DNA of 64,000 bases from Clostridium algoriphilum (GCF_020443705.1 NZ_JAIZZK010000019.1:23731-87730), one strand, 5' to 3'; shown: positions 16,439-25,802, counted from the first letter of the stretch. A program made the numbers and translations. Notes: a model not told the origin generated them from the sequence alone.

Positions 16439-17851
16439 ATGAAAAAAAATTACGATGTAATTATTGTAGGAGCTGGCCCAGCGGGAATATTTACGGCACT
16501 AGAAATTTCTAACAAAAAACCTAAACTTAGTGTACTTATAGTTGATAAGGGTAGAAATATAGAGAAAAGAAAATGTCCAGCTAGAGTTACCGGCAAATGT
16601 GTTAAGTGTGACCCTTGTGGGATAACGTTTGGATGGGCAGGTGCAGGTGCTTTCTCAGATGGTAAGCTTTCCTTAAGCCCAGAGGTGGGTGGAAGACTTC
16701 TTGAATATTTCTCTGAAGATGAATCAAAGGAATTAATAAAATATTGTGATGATATTTATATAAAATTTGGAGCAAATGAAAAGGTATATGGACTTAATTC
16801 TGATAAAGTTGACGAAATTAAATATGAAGCAAGTAAACACAATATTCGTCTTGTTGAATGTCCAGTAAGGCATTTAGGAACAGAACTTGCCTATGAGGTT
16901 TTAAAATCTATGTACCATCATTTAGTTGATAATACAAATACAGAATTTATTGAACTTAGTGAAGTTGAAGAAATATTAATAGACGACAATAAAGTTACTG
17001 GAATATTACTAAATAATAAAGAAGGTAAGTTTAAGGTTTCTGCAAAGTATGTTGTAGCGGCGCCAGGTAGAGGCGGGGCAGAATGGGTTGCAAATGAAGC
17101 TAAAAAACATAACATTAAGGTTACTAATAATGCAGTAGATATTGGAGTAAGAGTTGAGGTACCTAACTCTGTTATGGATCATCTAACAAAGGATTTATAT
17201 GAAGCAAAATTAGTATATTATTCTGATACATTTGACAATAAAGTTAGGACCTTTTGCATGAATCCAGGTGGAGTAGTGTCAGCAGAGTATTATGATGATA
17301 ATACAATTGCCGTTGTAAATGGTCACAGTTATTCAGAGCAAAAGCTTAGAACAACTAATACAAATTTTGCTATGCTTGTATCTACTAGTTTTACTGAGCC
17401 TTTTAACCAACCAATTGGGTATGGAAAATATATAGCACAGCTAGGTAATATGTTAACTGGCGGGGGCATAATGGTTCAAAGACTTGGGGATTTACTAAAA
17501 GGAAGAAGAACGGATTATTCTAGATTAGCTAAATCAACTACAATTCCTACTTTAAAATCGGCAGTACCGGGTGATTTAAGCTTTGTGTTGCCTCAAAGGC
17601 ATTTAACTTCTATTGTAGAATCATTAAAGGCTTTTGACAAGTTAGCACCTGGCCTATATAGTAAAAATACATTACTATATGGAGTAGAAGTGAAGTTCTA
17701 TTCTAGTAAGTTCAGCACAAATAATAAGTTTGAAACATCAATTAGCAATTTGTACACTATAGGAGATGGAGCAGGAATAACTAGAGGATTAATGCAAGCA
17801 TCAACAACAGGGGTTGTAGTAGCAAGAGACATAACTAATAAAGAAAACTAA
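16439..17851 (+). CDS. FAD-dependent dehydrogenase (COG2509-type)
   Basis: The 470-residue protein has an N-terminal dinucleotide-binding fold DVIIVGAGPAGIFTALE (about 5-21), a Cys-rich stretch (RKCPARVTGKCVKCDPCG, about 43-60), the GAGAFSDGKL segment, a central KYVVAAPGRGGAEW motif and the C-terminal FAD-contact motif YTIGDGAGITRGLMQA. This is the pattern of the widespread FAD-dependent dehydrogenase family of unknown substrate. The cysteines could bind an iron-sulfur or zinc centre. A strong promoter and AGGAGGG ribosome site precede it, and purA follows after 140 bases with its own leader. Confidence 0.85.
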   Translation: MKKNYDVIIVGAGPAGIFTALEISNKKPKLSVLIVDKGRNIEKRKCPARVTGKCVKCDPCGITFGWAGAGAFSDGKLSLSPEVGGRLLEYFSEDESKELIKYCDDIYIKFGANEKVYGLNSDKVDEIKYEASKHNIRLVECPVRHLGTELAYEVLKSMYHHLVDNTNTEFIELSEVEEILIDDNKVTGILLNNKEGKFKVSAKYVVAAPGRGGAEWVANEAKKHNIKVTNNAVDIGVRVEVPNSVMDHLTKDLYEAKLVYYSDTFDNKVRTFCMNPGGVVSAEYYDDNTIAVVNGHSYSEQKLRTTNTNFAMLVSTSFTEPFNQPIGYGKYIAQLGNMLTGGGIMVQRLGDLLKGRRTDYSRLAKSTTIPTLKSAVPGDLSFVLPQRHLTSIVESLKAFDKLAPGLYSKNTLLYGVEVKFYSSKFSTNNKFETSISNLYTIGDGAGITRGLMQASTTGVVVARDITNKEN

Positions 17852-17993
17852 AAGTATATAACCTAAATAATTGGTTATATGAGTGTTAAACGTGTATAAT
17901 TCAGATGTAGTGTAAACGTAATAAATAACAAAATTATTTAATCTCAGTAGATAAGTGATTATATTGTCAACTGAAAGAAAGTGAGGAATTTAT

Positions 17994-19280
17994 ATGTCAG
18001 CATTTATAGTTTTAGGGGCCCAGTGGGGAGACGAAGGTAAAGGTAAGATGACAGATTATCTTGCGCAGGGAGCAGACGTTGTAGTCAGGTTCCAAGGCGG
18101 AAACAATGCAGGTCATACTGTAGTTGTAGGAGAAAAGGAATATAAACTTCATTTAATACCATCAGGGATATTATATAAGGAGAAATTGAATGTAATAGGT
18201 AATGGTGTTGTTGTAGACCCAGAAGCTTTATTCACAGAAATTGACTACTTAGAAGCGTTAGGTGAAAATATAACACCTGAGAGACTAATGATTAGTGATA
18301 GATCGCAAGTTATAATGCCTTACCATAAAGAGTTAGACAATTTATATGAGATAGCTAGAGGCAAAAATGATATTGGAACTACAAAAAAAGGTATAGGCCC
18401 TTGTTATACTGACAAGTTCGAGCGAAGTGGAATTAGAGTTTGTGATTTAATGAAAAAGGATGTTTTGAAAGAAAAACTTAAAACTAACCTAACAATTAAG
18501 AATGACATAATAACAAAAGTTTTGGGTGGAAAAGCTTTAGATTTTGATACAATATATACCGAGTACCTAGAGTATGCAGAAAGAATGAGACCATATGTCA
18601 AAGACATATCAGTTAAAGTTTTTGATTCAATAAAAGCTGGAAAAAATGTTTTATTTGAAGGAGCACAAGGAACCCTACTTGATATAGATTATGGTTCATA
18701 TCCTTTTGTAACTTCATCAAACACTATTGCAGGTGGAGTTTGTGTTGGAGCAGGAATAGGTCCTACTATGATAACAAGTGTTGTAGGAGTGGCGAAAGCT
18801 TACACTACAAGAGTAGGAAAAGGACCATTTCCAACAGAACTTGAGGATAAAACAGGAGAATGGATTCGCGAAAAAGGTTTTGAATTTGGTGTAACAACAG
18901 GCAGAGCAAGAAGATGTGGATGGCTTGATCTTGTTATATTAAAATCTGCAGCAAGAGTTTCAGGAATTACAAGCTTTGCTGTAACTAAAATAGATACATT
19001 AGCAGGACTTGAGAAAATTAAAATTTGTGTAGGATATGAATTTGAAGGTAACATTATAGATTATTTCACAGCAAGCCTTGAGGATTTAGCGTGTTGCGTG
19101 CCAGTATATGAAGAATTCGATGGTTGGGATGAAAATATAGCTGATGCAAGAAGTTATGATGAGCTTCCTGAAAATGCAAAAATATACTTAAAGAAAATTG
19201 AAGACTTTACAGGAGTTAAAGTTTCAATAGTTTCAGTTGGGCCTAAAAGAGATCAAACAATGGTATTAACTGAAATATAG
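17994..19280 (+). CDS. purA: Adenylosuccinate synthetase
   Basis: The 428-residue protein is full length, with the GTP-binding start [17 protein letters not shown], the NNAGHTVV segment, [24 protein letters not shown] and the IMP/GTP-contacting [10 protein letters not shown]. It joins IMP and aspartate using GTP in the first AMP-specific step of purine synthesis. AGTGAGGAATTT precedes ATG 17994. The 140-base leader shows no purine riboswitch. It stands apart from other pur genes, as is usual in Firmicutes. Confidence 0.97.
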   Translation: MSAFIVLGAQWGDEGKGKMTDYLAQGADVVVRFQGGNNAGHTVVVGEKEYKLHLIPSGILYKEKLNVIGNGVVVDPEALFTEIDYLEALGENITPERLMISDRSQVIMPYHKELDNLYEIARGKNDIGTTKKGIGPCYTDKFERSGIRVCDLMKKDVLKEKLKTNLTIKNDIITKVLGGKALDFDTIYTEYLEYAERMRPYVKDISVKVFDSIKAGKNVLFEGAQGTLLDIDYGSYPFVTSSNTIAGGVCVGAGIGPTMITSVVGVAKAYTTRVGKGPFPTELEDKTGEWIREKGFEFGVTTGRARRCGWLDLVILKSAARVSGITSFAVTKIDTLAGLEKIKICVGYEFEGNIIDYFTASLEDLACCVPVYEEFDGWDENIADARSYDELPENAKIYLKKIEDFTGVKVSIVSVGPKRDQTMVLTEI

Positions 19281-19431
19281 AATATGATTACATATAATAT
19301 AGAGTTTATTTTTTCGACATGTATGTTTTTTATTTTATAGGAAATTCTAATATTGTAGAAATATATTAAGGTATACAAATGTATACTAAAGATTATAAAA
19401 GTGCGTACTAGTAAAATACAAATATATAGAT

Positions 19432-19480
19432 TATAATGAGAATGAGAATTAAAGTTAAACAATTATTCTTATTCAGTTAA
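19432..19480. promoter_or_regulatory. Inverted AGAAT-rich element upstream of the DUF1858 gene
   Basis: AATGAGAATGAGAATT (19435-19450) and AATTATTCTTATTCAG (19460-19475) form an imperfect inverted pair, and GTTAA/TTAAC lie at the inner edges. The AAT-rich hexamers recall Fur-type boxes but the match is loose. The rest of the 250-base purA to DUF1858 gap is AT-rich with no gene seen. Confidence 0.3.
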
Positions 19481-19531
19481 CTTTTATTCTAATAAAATGA
19501 ATCAAAATTAACATAAAGCGAGGTAGATAAT

Positions 19532-19717
19532 ATGAAAATAACTAAGGATATGACAATAGGTGAAGTTGTAAGACAAAGTCCAGAATCAGTTCAAGTATTA
19601 ATGAATTTTGGAATGGGTTGTGTAGGATGTCCTTCAGCACAAGCTGAAACATTAGAAGAAGCAGCAATGGTTCATGGTCTTAATTTAGAAGAATTGATGA
19701 CTGCATTAAACGTATAA
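19532..19717 (+). CDS. DUF1858 domain protein
   Basis: The 61-residue protein starts [20 protein letters not shown] and carries [18 protein letters not shown]. This is the DUF1858 helical domain, whose CxxC lies after a conserved GMxC. Members occur alone or fused to hybrid-cluster or sulfur-carrier proteins and are thought to take part in redox or sulfur chemistry, without a proven reaction. Its gene is a single unit with GCGAGGTAG as ribosome site, ending in a terminator shared with the convergent transporter gene. Confidence 0.85.
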   Translation: MKITKDMTIGEVVRQSPESVQVLMNFGMGCVGCPSAQAETLEEAAMVHGLNLEELMTALNV

Positions 19718-19723
19718 AAAAGG

Positions 19724-19757
19724 AGACACTTAGCAAATGCTAAGTGTCTTATTTTTT
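19724..19757. terminator. Terminator between DUF1858 and the ECF-type gene
   Basis: AGACACTTAGC (19724-19734) pairs perfectly with GCTAAGTGTCT (19739-19749) and is followed by ATTTTTTC. It overlaps the stop codon of the convergent gene, and A-rich sequence on the other side allows use in both directions. Confidence 0.85.
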
Positions 19758-20339
19758 CTTTATTTTCTTAATGGCAAGTATTACAGGAATGGTAATTACA
19801 GTAGCTATAATGGCTTCTGGAACACCGTTTATTATTGCTATGCCATAAATAGTCTTTGCAGCAATAGATGGATCTATGCCTTTAGAAACGGCAAATTTTG
19901 CTGCATATAAAACATAAACCATAGTAAGAACGCCAAAAGTGTTAGTTAGAGAACCAATAACGGTAGCGAGTCCAATTCTTAAACCTTCGTTTTTAGTATA
20001 GCTTAGTTTATAAACATAGTAAGAAGTAAGGCCTATAAGAACTCTTGGTAATACGGATACTAAAGGATTTATAAAAGCAAAAGAAAGTATATTAGGAGCT
20101 GTTATGTTTTGCATAACGCTAAAAACCCCAAATATGAAACCAATAGTCATTCCTACCATAGGGCCGCCTATTATTGAACCTATAATAACAGGAATGTGCA
20201 TGATAGTAGCTTTGGCACCAGGAAGTGGAATAAAACCATATCCAGTTAGTCCAAGTACTACGCAAATAGCTGAAAGCATACCAATAGTTGTGAGTTCACT
20301 TGTCTTTATTCGTCTTAGTTTAATAGAATTGTTAATCAT
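19749..20339 (-). CDS. ECF-type transporter S component
   Basis: The 196-residue membrane protein has five or six hydrophobic helices. An early LTTIGMLSAICVVLGL contains the AxxxA-like face that S components use to dock EcfT. The GPMVGMTIGFIFGVFS helix and a basic end IKKIKKK are also typical. S components bind a vitamin or other micronutrient and share a common ECF ATPase module, which is not in this window. The closest impression is the pantothenate-type (PanT-like) branch, but the substrate is not certain. Its leader holds a small hairpin (20362-20396). Confidence 0.8.
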   Translation of the reverse strand: MINNSIKLRRIKTSELTTIGMLSAICVVLGLTGYGFIPLPGAKATIMHIPVIIGSIIGGPMVGMTIGFIFGVFSVMQNITAPNILSFAFINPLVSVLPRVLIGLTSYYVYKLSYTKNEGLRIGLATVIGSLTNTFGVLTMVYVLYAAKFAVSKGIDPSIAAKTIYGIAIINGVPEAIIATVITIPVILAIKKIKKK

Positions 20340-20361
20340 TTTTTCCCTCCGCTCTTATTCC

Positions 20362-20396
20362 ATAAGGATATAAGTCGTCCTATTCATAATCCTTAT
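20362..20396 (-). promoter_or_regulatory. Hairpin in the leader of the ECF-type gene
   Basis: Read on the minus strand, ATAAGGAT pairs with ATCCTTAT around a 19-base loop. It ends about 20 bases before the GGAGGG ribosome site. It does not match a riboswitch known to me, but transporter genes of this type are often ligand-controlled through their leaders. Confidence 0.35.
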
Positions 20397-20488
20397 TTAT
20401 AGTTCAGTTTCATAATGAATACTGACAATAACAGTTTAGCACGTATTTGATAACAATTACATAGATAAAAAAATATAGGGGTGATAGT

Positions 20489-21238
20489 ATGAGCAAAAGT
20501 CCAGTGGTTACAGATAGAGATTATACCATTCATTACTATGAAGTAGATATTAATAAAAGAGTCTTAATGACAAGTATTATGAATTATCTTGGAGATATGG
20601 CAATGTACCAAAGTGAAATATTGGGCGTTGGAATTGAACAGCTTAGTGCAAATAAAATGGCTTGGGTACTATATAAATGGGACATAAAAATGGAGTCATA
20701 CCCTTTATTAAATGAAACTGTAAAGGTAAAAACTTTTGCATGTTCTTTTAGAGGGTTTTATGCATATAGAAAATACGAGATTATGGATGTCAAGGGAAAT
20801 AATATTGGTTATGCCGATTCTGTTTGGATTTTAATAAATACAGATAGGAAAAGGCCAATGAGAATTACGAAAGATATATATGCAGCTTATGGTATAGATG
20901 ATAGCAATAATATATCTATAGACATTGATGATATATTATCGATAACTAAGGTGGATATCGAAAAAAGTTTTGAAGTTAGGTATGGCGATATTGATACTAA
21001 TATGCATGTAAATAATGTTAAGTATGCTACATGGGCTTTAGAAACAGTCCCTAAAGATATAGTACTAAATTATAAACTAAAAAATATTAAGATAACTTAC
21101 GAGAAGGAAACAACATATGGAGAAACCATAAAGGTAAGCACGGAAGTTTTAAGAGAAGAAGATAAGATAATATGTAGACATAAAATTATAAATAAAGAGG
21201 GATCAGAGCTCACCCTTTTAGAAAGTACTTGGATATAA
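20489..21238 (+). CDS. Acyl-ACP thioesterase
   Basis: The 249-residue protein has the double hot-dog layout of bacterial FatA/FatB-like thioesterases. The first half contains YHYYEVDINKRVLMTSIMNYLGD; the second has VRYGDIDTNMHVNNVKYATWALE (near 170-190), the Asn-His region of the active site. It releases fatty acids from acyl carrier protein in the cytosol, linking to the fab cluster at 37-49 kb. GGGGTGATAGT precedes ATG 20489. It is transcribed divergently from the ECF-type gene and stands alone. Chain-length preference cannot be read from sequence. Confidence 0.88.
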   Translation: MSKSPVVTDRDYTIHYYEVDINKRVLMTSIMNYLGDMAMYQSEILGVGIEQLSANKMAWVLYKWDIKMESYPLLNETVKVKTFACSFRGFYAYRKYEIMDVKGNNIGYADSVWILINTDRKRPMRITKDIYAAYGIDDSNNISIDIDDILSITKVDIEKSFEVRYGDIDTNMHVNNVKYATWALETVPKDIVLNYKLKNIKITYEKETTYGETIKVSTEVLREEDKIICRHKIINKEGSELTLLESTWI

Positions 21239-21438
21239 TAGCTTAAAACTTTTAAGTAATGGTCAGTTTGAATCAGTATTTTTTCTTGGATTATGCTAAC
21301 AAAAGTATATAGTGCGTAGGATGCATTTGAACAAACATAGTAATTCTTAATTTATTTTAGAATTATTTGGTGAAGTTAAAGCAATCCCAGCAATATATAC
21401 TTTTCGTTATATCATAATATAAAAAAAACTAGGGCTAT

Positions 21439-22668
21439 CTATTTGGAAGCGTTTCTCCCAGCAATAGCACCAGAACTCCATGCCCATTGAAGGTTAAAAC
21501 CGCCACAATCGCCATCTACATCTAATATTTCACCGGCAAAGAATAGATTTTTAGTGATTTTAGATTCTAAAGTTTTAGCGTTAATTTCTTCTGTATTAAT
21601 GCCACCTGCTGTTACTTGAGCATTTGCAAAAGAATTAGTGCCTGAAACTTCAAATTGCCATCTCTTTAACAAATTATAGATAGCATTCTTTTCCTCAGTT
21701 AGTAGGTTACAGCAAGGTTTATGAATATCGCAAACATTTGCTTGTTTTAACATTATTGGAATGATTTTTTTGTTTATTATACCAATAAAAGAATCTATAA
21801 CACTTCTATTTTCAAGTAATGACCAATGCTTGTTTAAAAACTTTTTTAGGTCCTCGTAGCTAAGGGTAGGTAACATATCAATAGTTAAAGAAACTTTTTT
21901 ATTTTTAGATAACCCATATGATACGTTTCGACTAAGCGTGAGAATTGGAGGGCCAGAAATTCCGTAGTCAGTAAAAAGTATTTCACCAAATTCCTTTTGA
22001 ATGCATTCATCATTTATAGATATTTGTGCATAACCATCAAATTTAACTCCAGACAAAGCCTTTAGTCTATCATAGTTTAATTTAAGCTGTACAAGAGAGG
22101 GTACTTGTGGAATTACACTATGGCCTAACTGTTTAGCCAACATGTAACCGGAGCCATCAGAACCCGTTTTAGGGGCTGATTTACCACCGGTTGTTATAAT
22201 CAATTTTTCACACTCATATGTACTATTATTTGAACTATAAATTTTAAAGCCGTTTTTTTCTTTTATAATTTCCTTAACTTTTGTGTTTATATATACAGGA
22301 ATTTTTTTTTCTTCTATAGAAAAACGAAATATATCAAGTACAGACGATGCTTGCATGGACATTGGAAACATTTTACCACCATCTATTGTTACTAAAGGTA
22401 TCCCTAAACATTCAAAAAAATCTACAGTATCATTTTTAGTAAAACAATCTAATATATGTTTAGCAAAATATTGATTTTCACTATGGTACCTATCGTTAGT
22501 AATATTAGCATTACTAATATTACACCTCCCGTTACCAGTGGTTAATAATTTTTTACCTATTCTATCGGTTGCTTCTATTATTGCTACATCAATTCCAAGA
22601 TCTTTTGATATCAAAGCAGAGGTTAAACCAGCGGCACCTCCACCAACTATTATAAGAGAATGTTTCAA
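21439..22668 (-). CDS. HI0933/BaiN-family flavoprotein
   Basis: The 409-residue flavoprotein has the family motifs in order: IIVGGGAAGLTSALIS (residues 6-21), DRIGKKLLTTGNGRCNISN, ITTGGKSAPKTGSDG, a central insertion domain, QVTAGGINTEEI, and LFFAGEILDVDGDCGGFN plus QWAWSSG at the C-terminus. Members bind FAD and are annotated as NAD(P)/FAD-dependent oxidoreductases; BaiN relatives reduce bile-acid double bonds. Substrate here is unknown. The start is TTG (22666-22668) after AAAGGAGAGA; no ATG is better placed. It forms a single-gene unit. Confidence 0.88.
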   Translation of the reverse strand: MKHSLIIVGGGAAGLTSALISKDLGIDVAIIEATDRIGKKLLTTGNGRCNISNANITNDRYHSENQYFAKHILDCFTKNDTVDFFECLGIPLVTIDGGKMFPMSMQASSVLDIFRFSIEEKKIPVYINTKVKEIIKEKNGFKIYSSNNSTYECEKLIITTGGKSAPKTGSDGSGYMLAKQLGHSVIPQVPSLVQLKLNYDRLKALSGVKFDGYAQISINDECIQKEFGEILFTDYGISGPPILTLSRNVSYGLSKNKKVSLTIDMLPTLSYEDLKKFLNKHWSLLENRSVIDSFIGIINKKIIPIMLKQANVCDIHKPCCNLLTEEKNAIYNLLKRWQFEVSGTNSFANAQVTAGGINTEEINAKTLESKITKNLFFAGEILDVDGDCGGFNLQWAWSSGAIAGRNASK

Positions 22669-22922
22669 GCAAATCTCTCCTTTCGAGAAAAAATTGTATT
22701 TGTATTATATAGTGTTTTGTCTATAATCTTACCCTAAAATGGCTAGCTTGAACATAAGTTTTTAATTAATTGTATAATAAATTATAAAATACATTTTGAA
22801 TAATTAATAAATAGGCGAGTATCATGAGAAAAAAATAATAGATCATTAATATGGGCAACCGTTGATATTGCTGGATTTGTTCATTCAATAAAAAAAAAAA
22901 TAAAAAAAAACGTTAAAATATG

Positions 22923-22951
22923 TTGACACTTTAAGATAAATTAGGTATTAT
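22923..22951 (+). promoter_or_regulatory. Strong promoter of the tRNA cluster
   Basis: A consensus TTGACA (22923-22928) and TATTAT (22946-22951) are spaced by 17 bases and lie about 55 bases before the first tRNA. The 340-base gap before the cluster otherwise holds an A-rich run at 22889-22910. Confidence 0.8.
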
Positions 22952-23007
22952 AGTCTTTGTCGGGTTGCGAAAGCCAAGTACATAACATATATAGTGACAA
23001 CGAATAT

Positions 23008-23082
23008 GGCTCCTTGGTCAAGCGGTTAAGACACCACCCTTTCACGGTGGTAACAGGGGTTCAATTCCCCTAGGAGTCACCA
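23008..23082 (+). tRNA. tRNA-Glu (TTC), copy 1
   Basis: This 75-base cloverleaf has acceptor GGCTCCT/AGGAGTC, anticodon stem CCACC/GGTGG with loop CTTTCAC, T-arm GGGGTTCAATTCCCC and an encoded CCA. It is identical to the copy at 23343. Confidence 0.95.
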
Positions 23083-23094
23083 TAAAACATATGT

Positions 23095-23170
23095 GGGAGC
23101 ATAGCTCAGCTGGGAGAGCATCTGCCTTACAAGCAGAGGGTCACAGGTTCGAACCCTGTTGTTCCCACCA
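23095..23170 (+). tRNA. tRNA-Val (TAC), copy 1
   Basis: This 76-base cloverleaf has acceptor GGGAGCA/TGTTCCC, D-arm AGCTCAGCTGGGAGAGC, anticodon loop CTTACAA, T-arm motif GGTTCGAACCC and an encoded CCA. It is identical to the copy at 23432. Confidence 0.95.
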
Positions 23171-23175
23171 CATAT

Positions 23176-23252
23176 GGCTCAGTAGCTCAGTTGGTTAGAG
23201 TGCCGCCCTGTCACGGCGGAGGTCGAGGGTCCGAGTCCCTTCTGGGTCGCCA
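23176..23252 (+). tRNA. tRNA-Asp (GTC), copy 1
   Basis: This 77-base cloverleaf has acceptor GGCTCAG/CTGGGTC, D-arm AGCTCAGTTGGTTAGAG, anticodon stem CCGCC/GGCGG with loop CTGTCAC, and an encoded CCA. The T-loop reads GGTCCGAGTCC. It is identical to the copy at 23513. Confidence 0.95.
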
Positions 23253-23342
23253 TGTTTTTTAAGTAGTATACTTTAATGTTAGGTAAGATAATTTGTAATT
23301 ATCAGATTAACCATTAACGTAAGATCATTAAAGATTTAATAA

Positions 23343-23417
23343 GGCTCCTTGGTCAAGCGGTTAAGACACCACCCTTTCACGGTGGTAACAGGGGTTCAAT
23401 TCCCCTAGGAGTCACCA
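23343..23417 (+). tRNA. tRNA-Glu (TTC), copy 2
   Basis: An exact duplicate of the tRNA at 23008, 335 bases downstream, starting the second Glu-Val-Asp block. Confidence 0.95.
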
Positions 23418-23431
23418 CATAAAACATATAT

Positions 23432-23507
23432 GGGAGCATAGCTCAGCTGGGAGAGCATCTGCCTTACAAGCAGAGGGTCACAGGTTCGAACCCTGTTGTT
23501 CCCACCA
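23432..23507 (+). tRNA. tRNA-Val (TAC), copy 2
   Basis: An exact duplicate of the tRNA at 23095. The spacer before it differs slightly from the first block. Confidence 0.95.
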
Positions 23508-23512
23508 TATAT

Positions 23513-23589
23513 GGCTCAGTAGCTCAGTTGGTTAGAGTGCCGCCCTGTCACGGCGGAGGTCGAGGGTCCGAGTCCCTTCTGGGTCGCCA
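23513..23589 (+). tRNA. tRNA-Asp (GTC), copy 2
   Basis: An exact duplicate of the tRNA at 23176, followed after five bases by tRNA-Thr. Confidence 0.95.
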
Positions 23590-23594
23590 TTTTT

Positions 23595-23669
23595 GCTGGC
23601 ATGGCTCAACGGTAGAGCAGCTGACTTGTAATCAGCAGGTTGTAGGTTCAATTCCTATTGCCAGCTCCA
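23595..23669 (+). tRNA. tRNA-Thr (TGT)
   Basis: This 75-base cloverleaf has acceptor GCTGGCA/TGCCAGC, anticodon loop CTTGTAA on a GCTGA/TCAGC stem, T-arm GGTTCAATTCC and an encoded CCA. It is the last tRNA of the cluster and is present once here. Confidence 0.95.
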
Positions 23670-23703
23670 AAAAGTCCTAAACATTTGTTTAGGACTTTTT
23701 TTT
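23669..23703 (+). terminator. Terminator of the tRNA cluster
   Basis: AAAAAGTCCTAAAC pairs with GTTTAGGACTTTTT and runs into a T tract, directly after the final CCA. Confidence 0.9.
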
Positions 23704-23842
23704 ATTTGCTAGAAAATTGTAAATCGTCATAGGATTTAATAATATATTTAAGTTAAAAAGCACATATTACGTAAAATTCATTTTAACAGATCATGAAATA
23801 CTTCACTATTAGAAATGTATTTATACTAACATATGCTATTTA

Positions 23843-24823
23843 TTATTTTGATTTACTTAAATTTTTCTTTATTCTTATATCATCTCCAAAGAATTTACAA
23901 AGTGTAAAGTTTCCCATTAACCTAGAAGTTATTCTTTCTGAATAGGTTTTAAGTAGACTTTCAAGAGTTAAATTAGTGGACACTAGCATTTTCTTTTGCT
24001 TTAATAATTTAGTGTTAAGTAAGTTAAACATTTCTGCTTTATTAAAATCTGAAAGTTGCTCAGTTCCTAAATCATCTATAATAAGTAGATCACAGTCTAT
24101 TAAAAGTTCCTCTAAAGAACTGTTATTATTAAATCGAATATCTTTTAATGCTCTTATTAATTCCTCGGCTGTCCTATATACTACGAAAGAGCCTTTATCA
24201 ATTAGTTCCTTTGTAATGCAATGAGACAGAAATGTTTTTCCCGTGCCAGAACTTCCGTAGAATAATAGGTTTTCGTCAGTTGTATAGAAGTTTTTTAAAA
24301 AGCTCATAGATTTAGATAATATCTTTTCCATGTTCTTTTTTGGTGATTCTGATTGGAGTTCACTTTTTCTAGAAGGATAATAATCTAATTTAAAATTATC
24401 AAAATTGTGGGTTTTTAACATGCTTTTCAATTCAGACCCAGTATAATAGACATCTATAACTTTTTGTTTAAAGCAAGAGCATTTTGTGTTTCCGATAAAT
24501 CCAGTGTCACGGCATTTGTTACATCTATAATGTAAATTCAAGTACTCCATGTCAAAACCATTAGAAACTAATAATTCAGATTTTTTCACTCTTAGATCCA
24601 TTATTTTTTCTTTTAAATTATGTAAATATTCATCTCTATCATCAATACTCTTCAAGGCGCTAATAGATAATTCTATGCATAATTTACCTATTTTTTGATC
24701 TAGCCCAATAATTTCAGGATGAGTCTTTTCTATATGAATTTTTCTTTTTCTAAAATCAGCTTCTTCTGTTTGTCTTATTCCATCATAAATAGCTAATATT
24801 TTTGTCTGATAACCTTTAATCAT
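23843..24823 (-). CDS. DnaC/DnaI-like helicase loader ATPase
   Basis: The 326-residue protein has an N-terminal helical region (1-95), a zinc-binding segment (CNKC at 101-104 and CSC at 115-117), then an AAA+ domain with Walker A YGSSGTGKT (about 189-197) and Walker B LLIIDDLG (near 250), plus an SERITSRL sensor region. This is the DnaC/DnaI plan. Such loaders deliver the DnaB hexamer to DNA during initiation. The gene overlaps the upstream dnaD-like gene by 8 bases (24816-24823), indicating co-translation. No transposase neighbour suggests an IstB role. Confidence 0.88.
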   Translation of the reverse strand: MIKGYQTKILAIYDGIRQTEEADFRKRKIHIEKTHPEIIGLDQKIGKLCIELSISALKSIDDRDEYLHNLKEKIMDLRVKKSELLVSNGFDMEYLNLHYRCNKCRDTGFIGNTKCSCFKQKVIDVYYTGSELKSMLKTHNFDNFKLDYYPSRKSELQSESPKKNMEKILSKSMSFLKNFYTTDENLLFYGSSGTGKTFLSHCITKELIDKGSFVVYRTAEELIRALKDIRFNNNSSLEELLIDCDLLIIDDLGTEQLSDFNKAEMFNLLNTKLLKQKKMLVSTNLTLESLLKTYSERITSRLMGNFTLCKFFGDDIRIKKNLSKSK

Positions 24824-25802
24824 TTTTATCCCATCCTAGTAATTTTTTTTCTAGTTCATCAAAGTCATATGCTCTTTGTTCATAATCATTAAAACTTCCC
24901 TTAGTTGGTTTACCACCAGCAGTCTTGTTTTTATTAGTAACCAATCGTTTTTTATCCTTTTTCTCTATGTCCTCTAATGATTTTATGTCATCTTTAAACC
25001 AACTATTTAGTATTCCATCAATGTACTTAAAATCAGCTCTATTAAGCCTATCAAAGCATATATCGCAAGCTTTAAATATAATTTCTAGAGAAAATTTATA
25101 TACATTTATCCATTTATCTAATATTTGTTCTTGAGGTTTCATTATTTCTGGAGCTTTTATTCCTAAGTAATTTAATATTTTTCTTATATTTATCCATTTA
25201 TCCTCATGTTTTTTTATATATGATTGTGCATCTTCAATATTTTTAATATTAGATTCATGCCATGCAATTGCAATAGTTTCAATATATCTATAATCAACTT
25301 TCCCTTTTGATACACAATATTGAACTAAGAGTAATATTAGTTCTGGTGGAAAGCTGTAATCCTTTTGCCAGCTTAGGTACATAGTCATTTCTTTTGGTGA
25401 AAGAGGTTTAGCCAATAATTTTTCAATGTCTTGAAGCATACCTTTTATTGAGGAATTGGTTAATTCCTCAAGTAAATTTATATTCGTTATATGTTCAGTA
25501 GGAACATCTATTAAATCTAAGAACTCAATGTTATAATTACCCATATTATCAATAGGGGTCATTTTAATTAAATTCTCATCATTCCAATAGTTCCAAGCAT
25601 TAACAACATCAGTTTCTAAAAGTCCAAGGGTATTCGCTATAACTGAAGAGGTAGCGCCAATTTCTCCTGAGGTACAATATTTTAGCCCAAGAAGATAGAC
25701 TTTAACAAATTCTCCTCTAGCTCTTGGCATAAACTTATCTATAAAAATATTACTCACAGGAGTATATTTATAATTTTCGTTTTTAAACATGAAAGTGCTC
25801 AT
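24816..25802 (-). CDS. DnaD-domain replication initiation protein
   Basis: The 328-residue protein matches the Clostridium DnaD/DnaB-like initiator. An N-terminal winged-helix region (about 15-90, MPRARGEFVKVYLLGLKYC) is followed by one or two DnaD domains (about 115-195 and 205-280), with IETIAIAWHESNIKNIEDA carrying the characteristic YxxxIxxxW-like core, and a Lys-rich tail. DnaD proteins remodel DNA and recruit the helicase loader encoded immediately downstream. GGAAGGTAGTGAC precedes ATG 25802. The pair is divergent from the M23 peptidase gene. Confidence 0.9.
   Translation of the reverse strand: MSTFMFKNENYKYTPVSNIFIDKFMPRARGEFVKVYLLGLKYCTSGEIGATSSVIANTLGLLETDVVNAWNYWNDENLIKMTPIDNMGNYNIEFLDLIDVPTEHITNINLLEELTNSSIKGMLQDIEKLLAKPLSPKEMTMYLSWQKDYSFPPELILLLVQYCVSKGKVDYRYIETIAIAWHESNIKNIEDAQSYIKKHEDKWINIRKILNYLGIKAPEIMKPQEQILDKWINVYKFSLEIIFKACDICFDRLNRADFKYIDGILNSWFKDDIKSLEDIEKKDKKRLVTNKNKTAGGKPTKGSFNDYEQRAYDFDELEKKLLGWDKND

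Noticed and set aside
19432..19480. Fur box controlling the DUF1858 gene
   Set aside because: The hexamers match the Fur consensus only loosely and AT-rich DNA gives many such matches; kept only as a weak element.
23843..25802. IstB/transposon helper interpretation of the DnaC-like gene
   Set aside because: The overlapping partner is a DnaD-type initiator and there is no transposase, so a replication loader is the better call.
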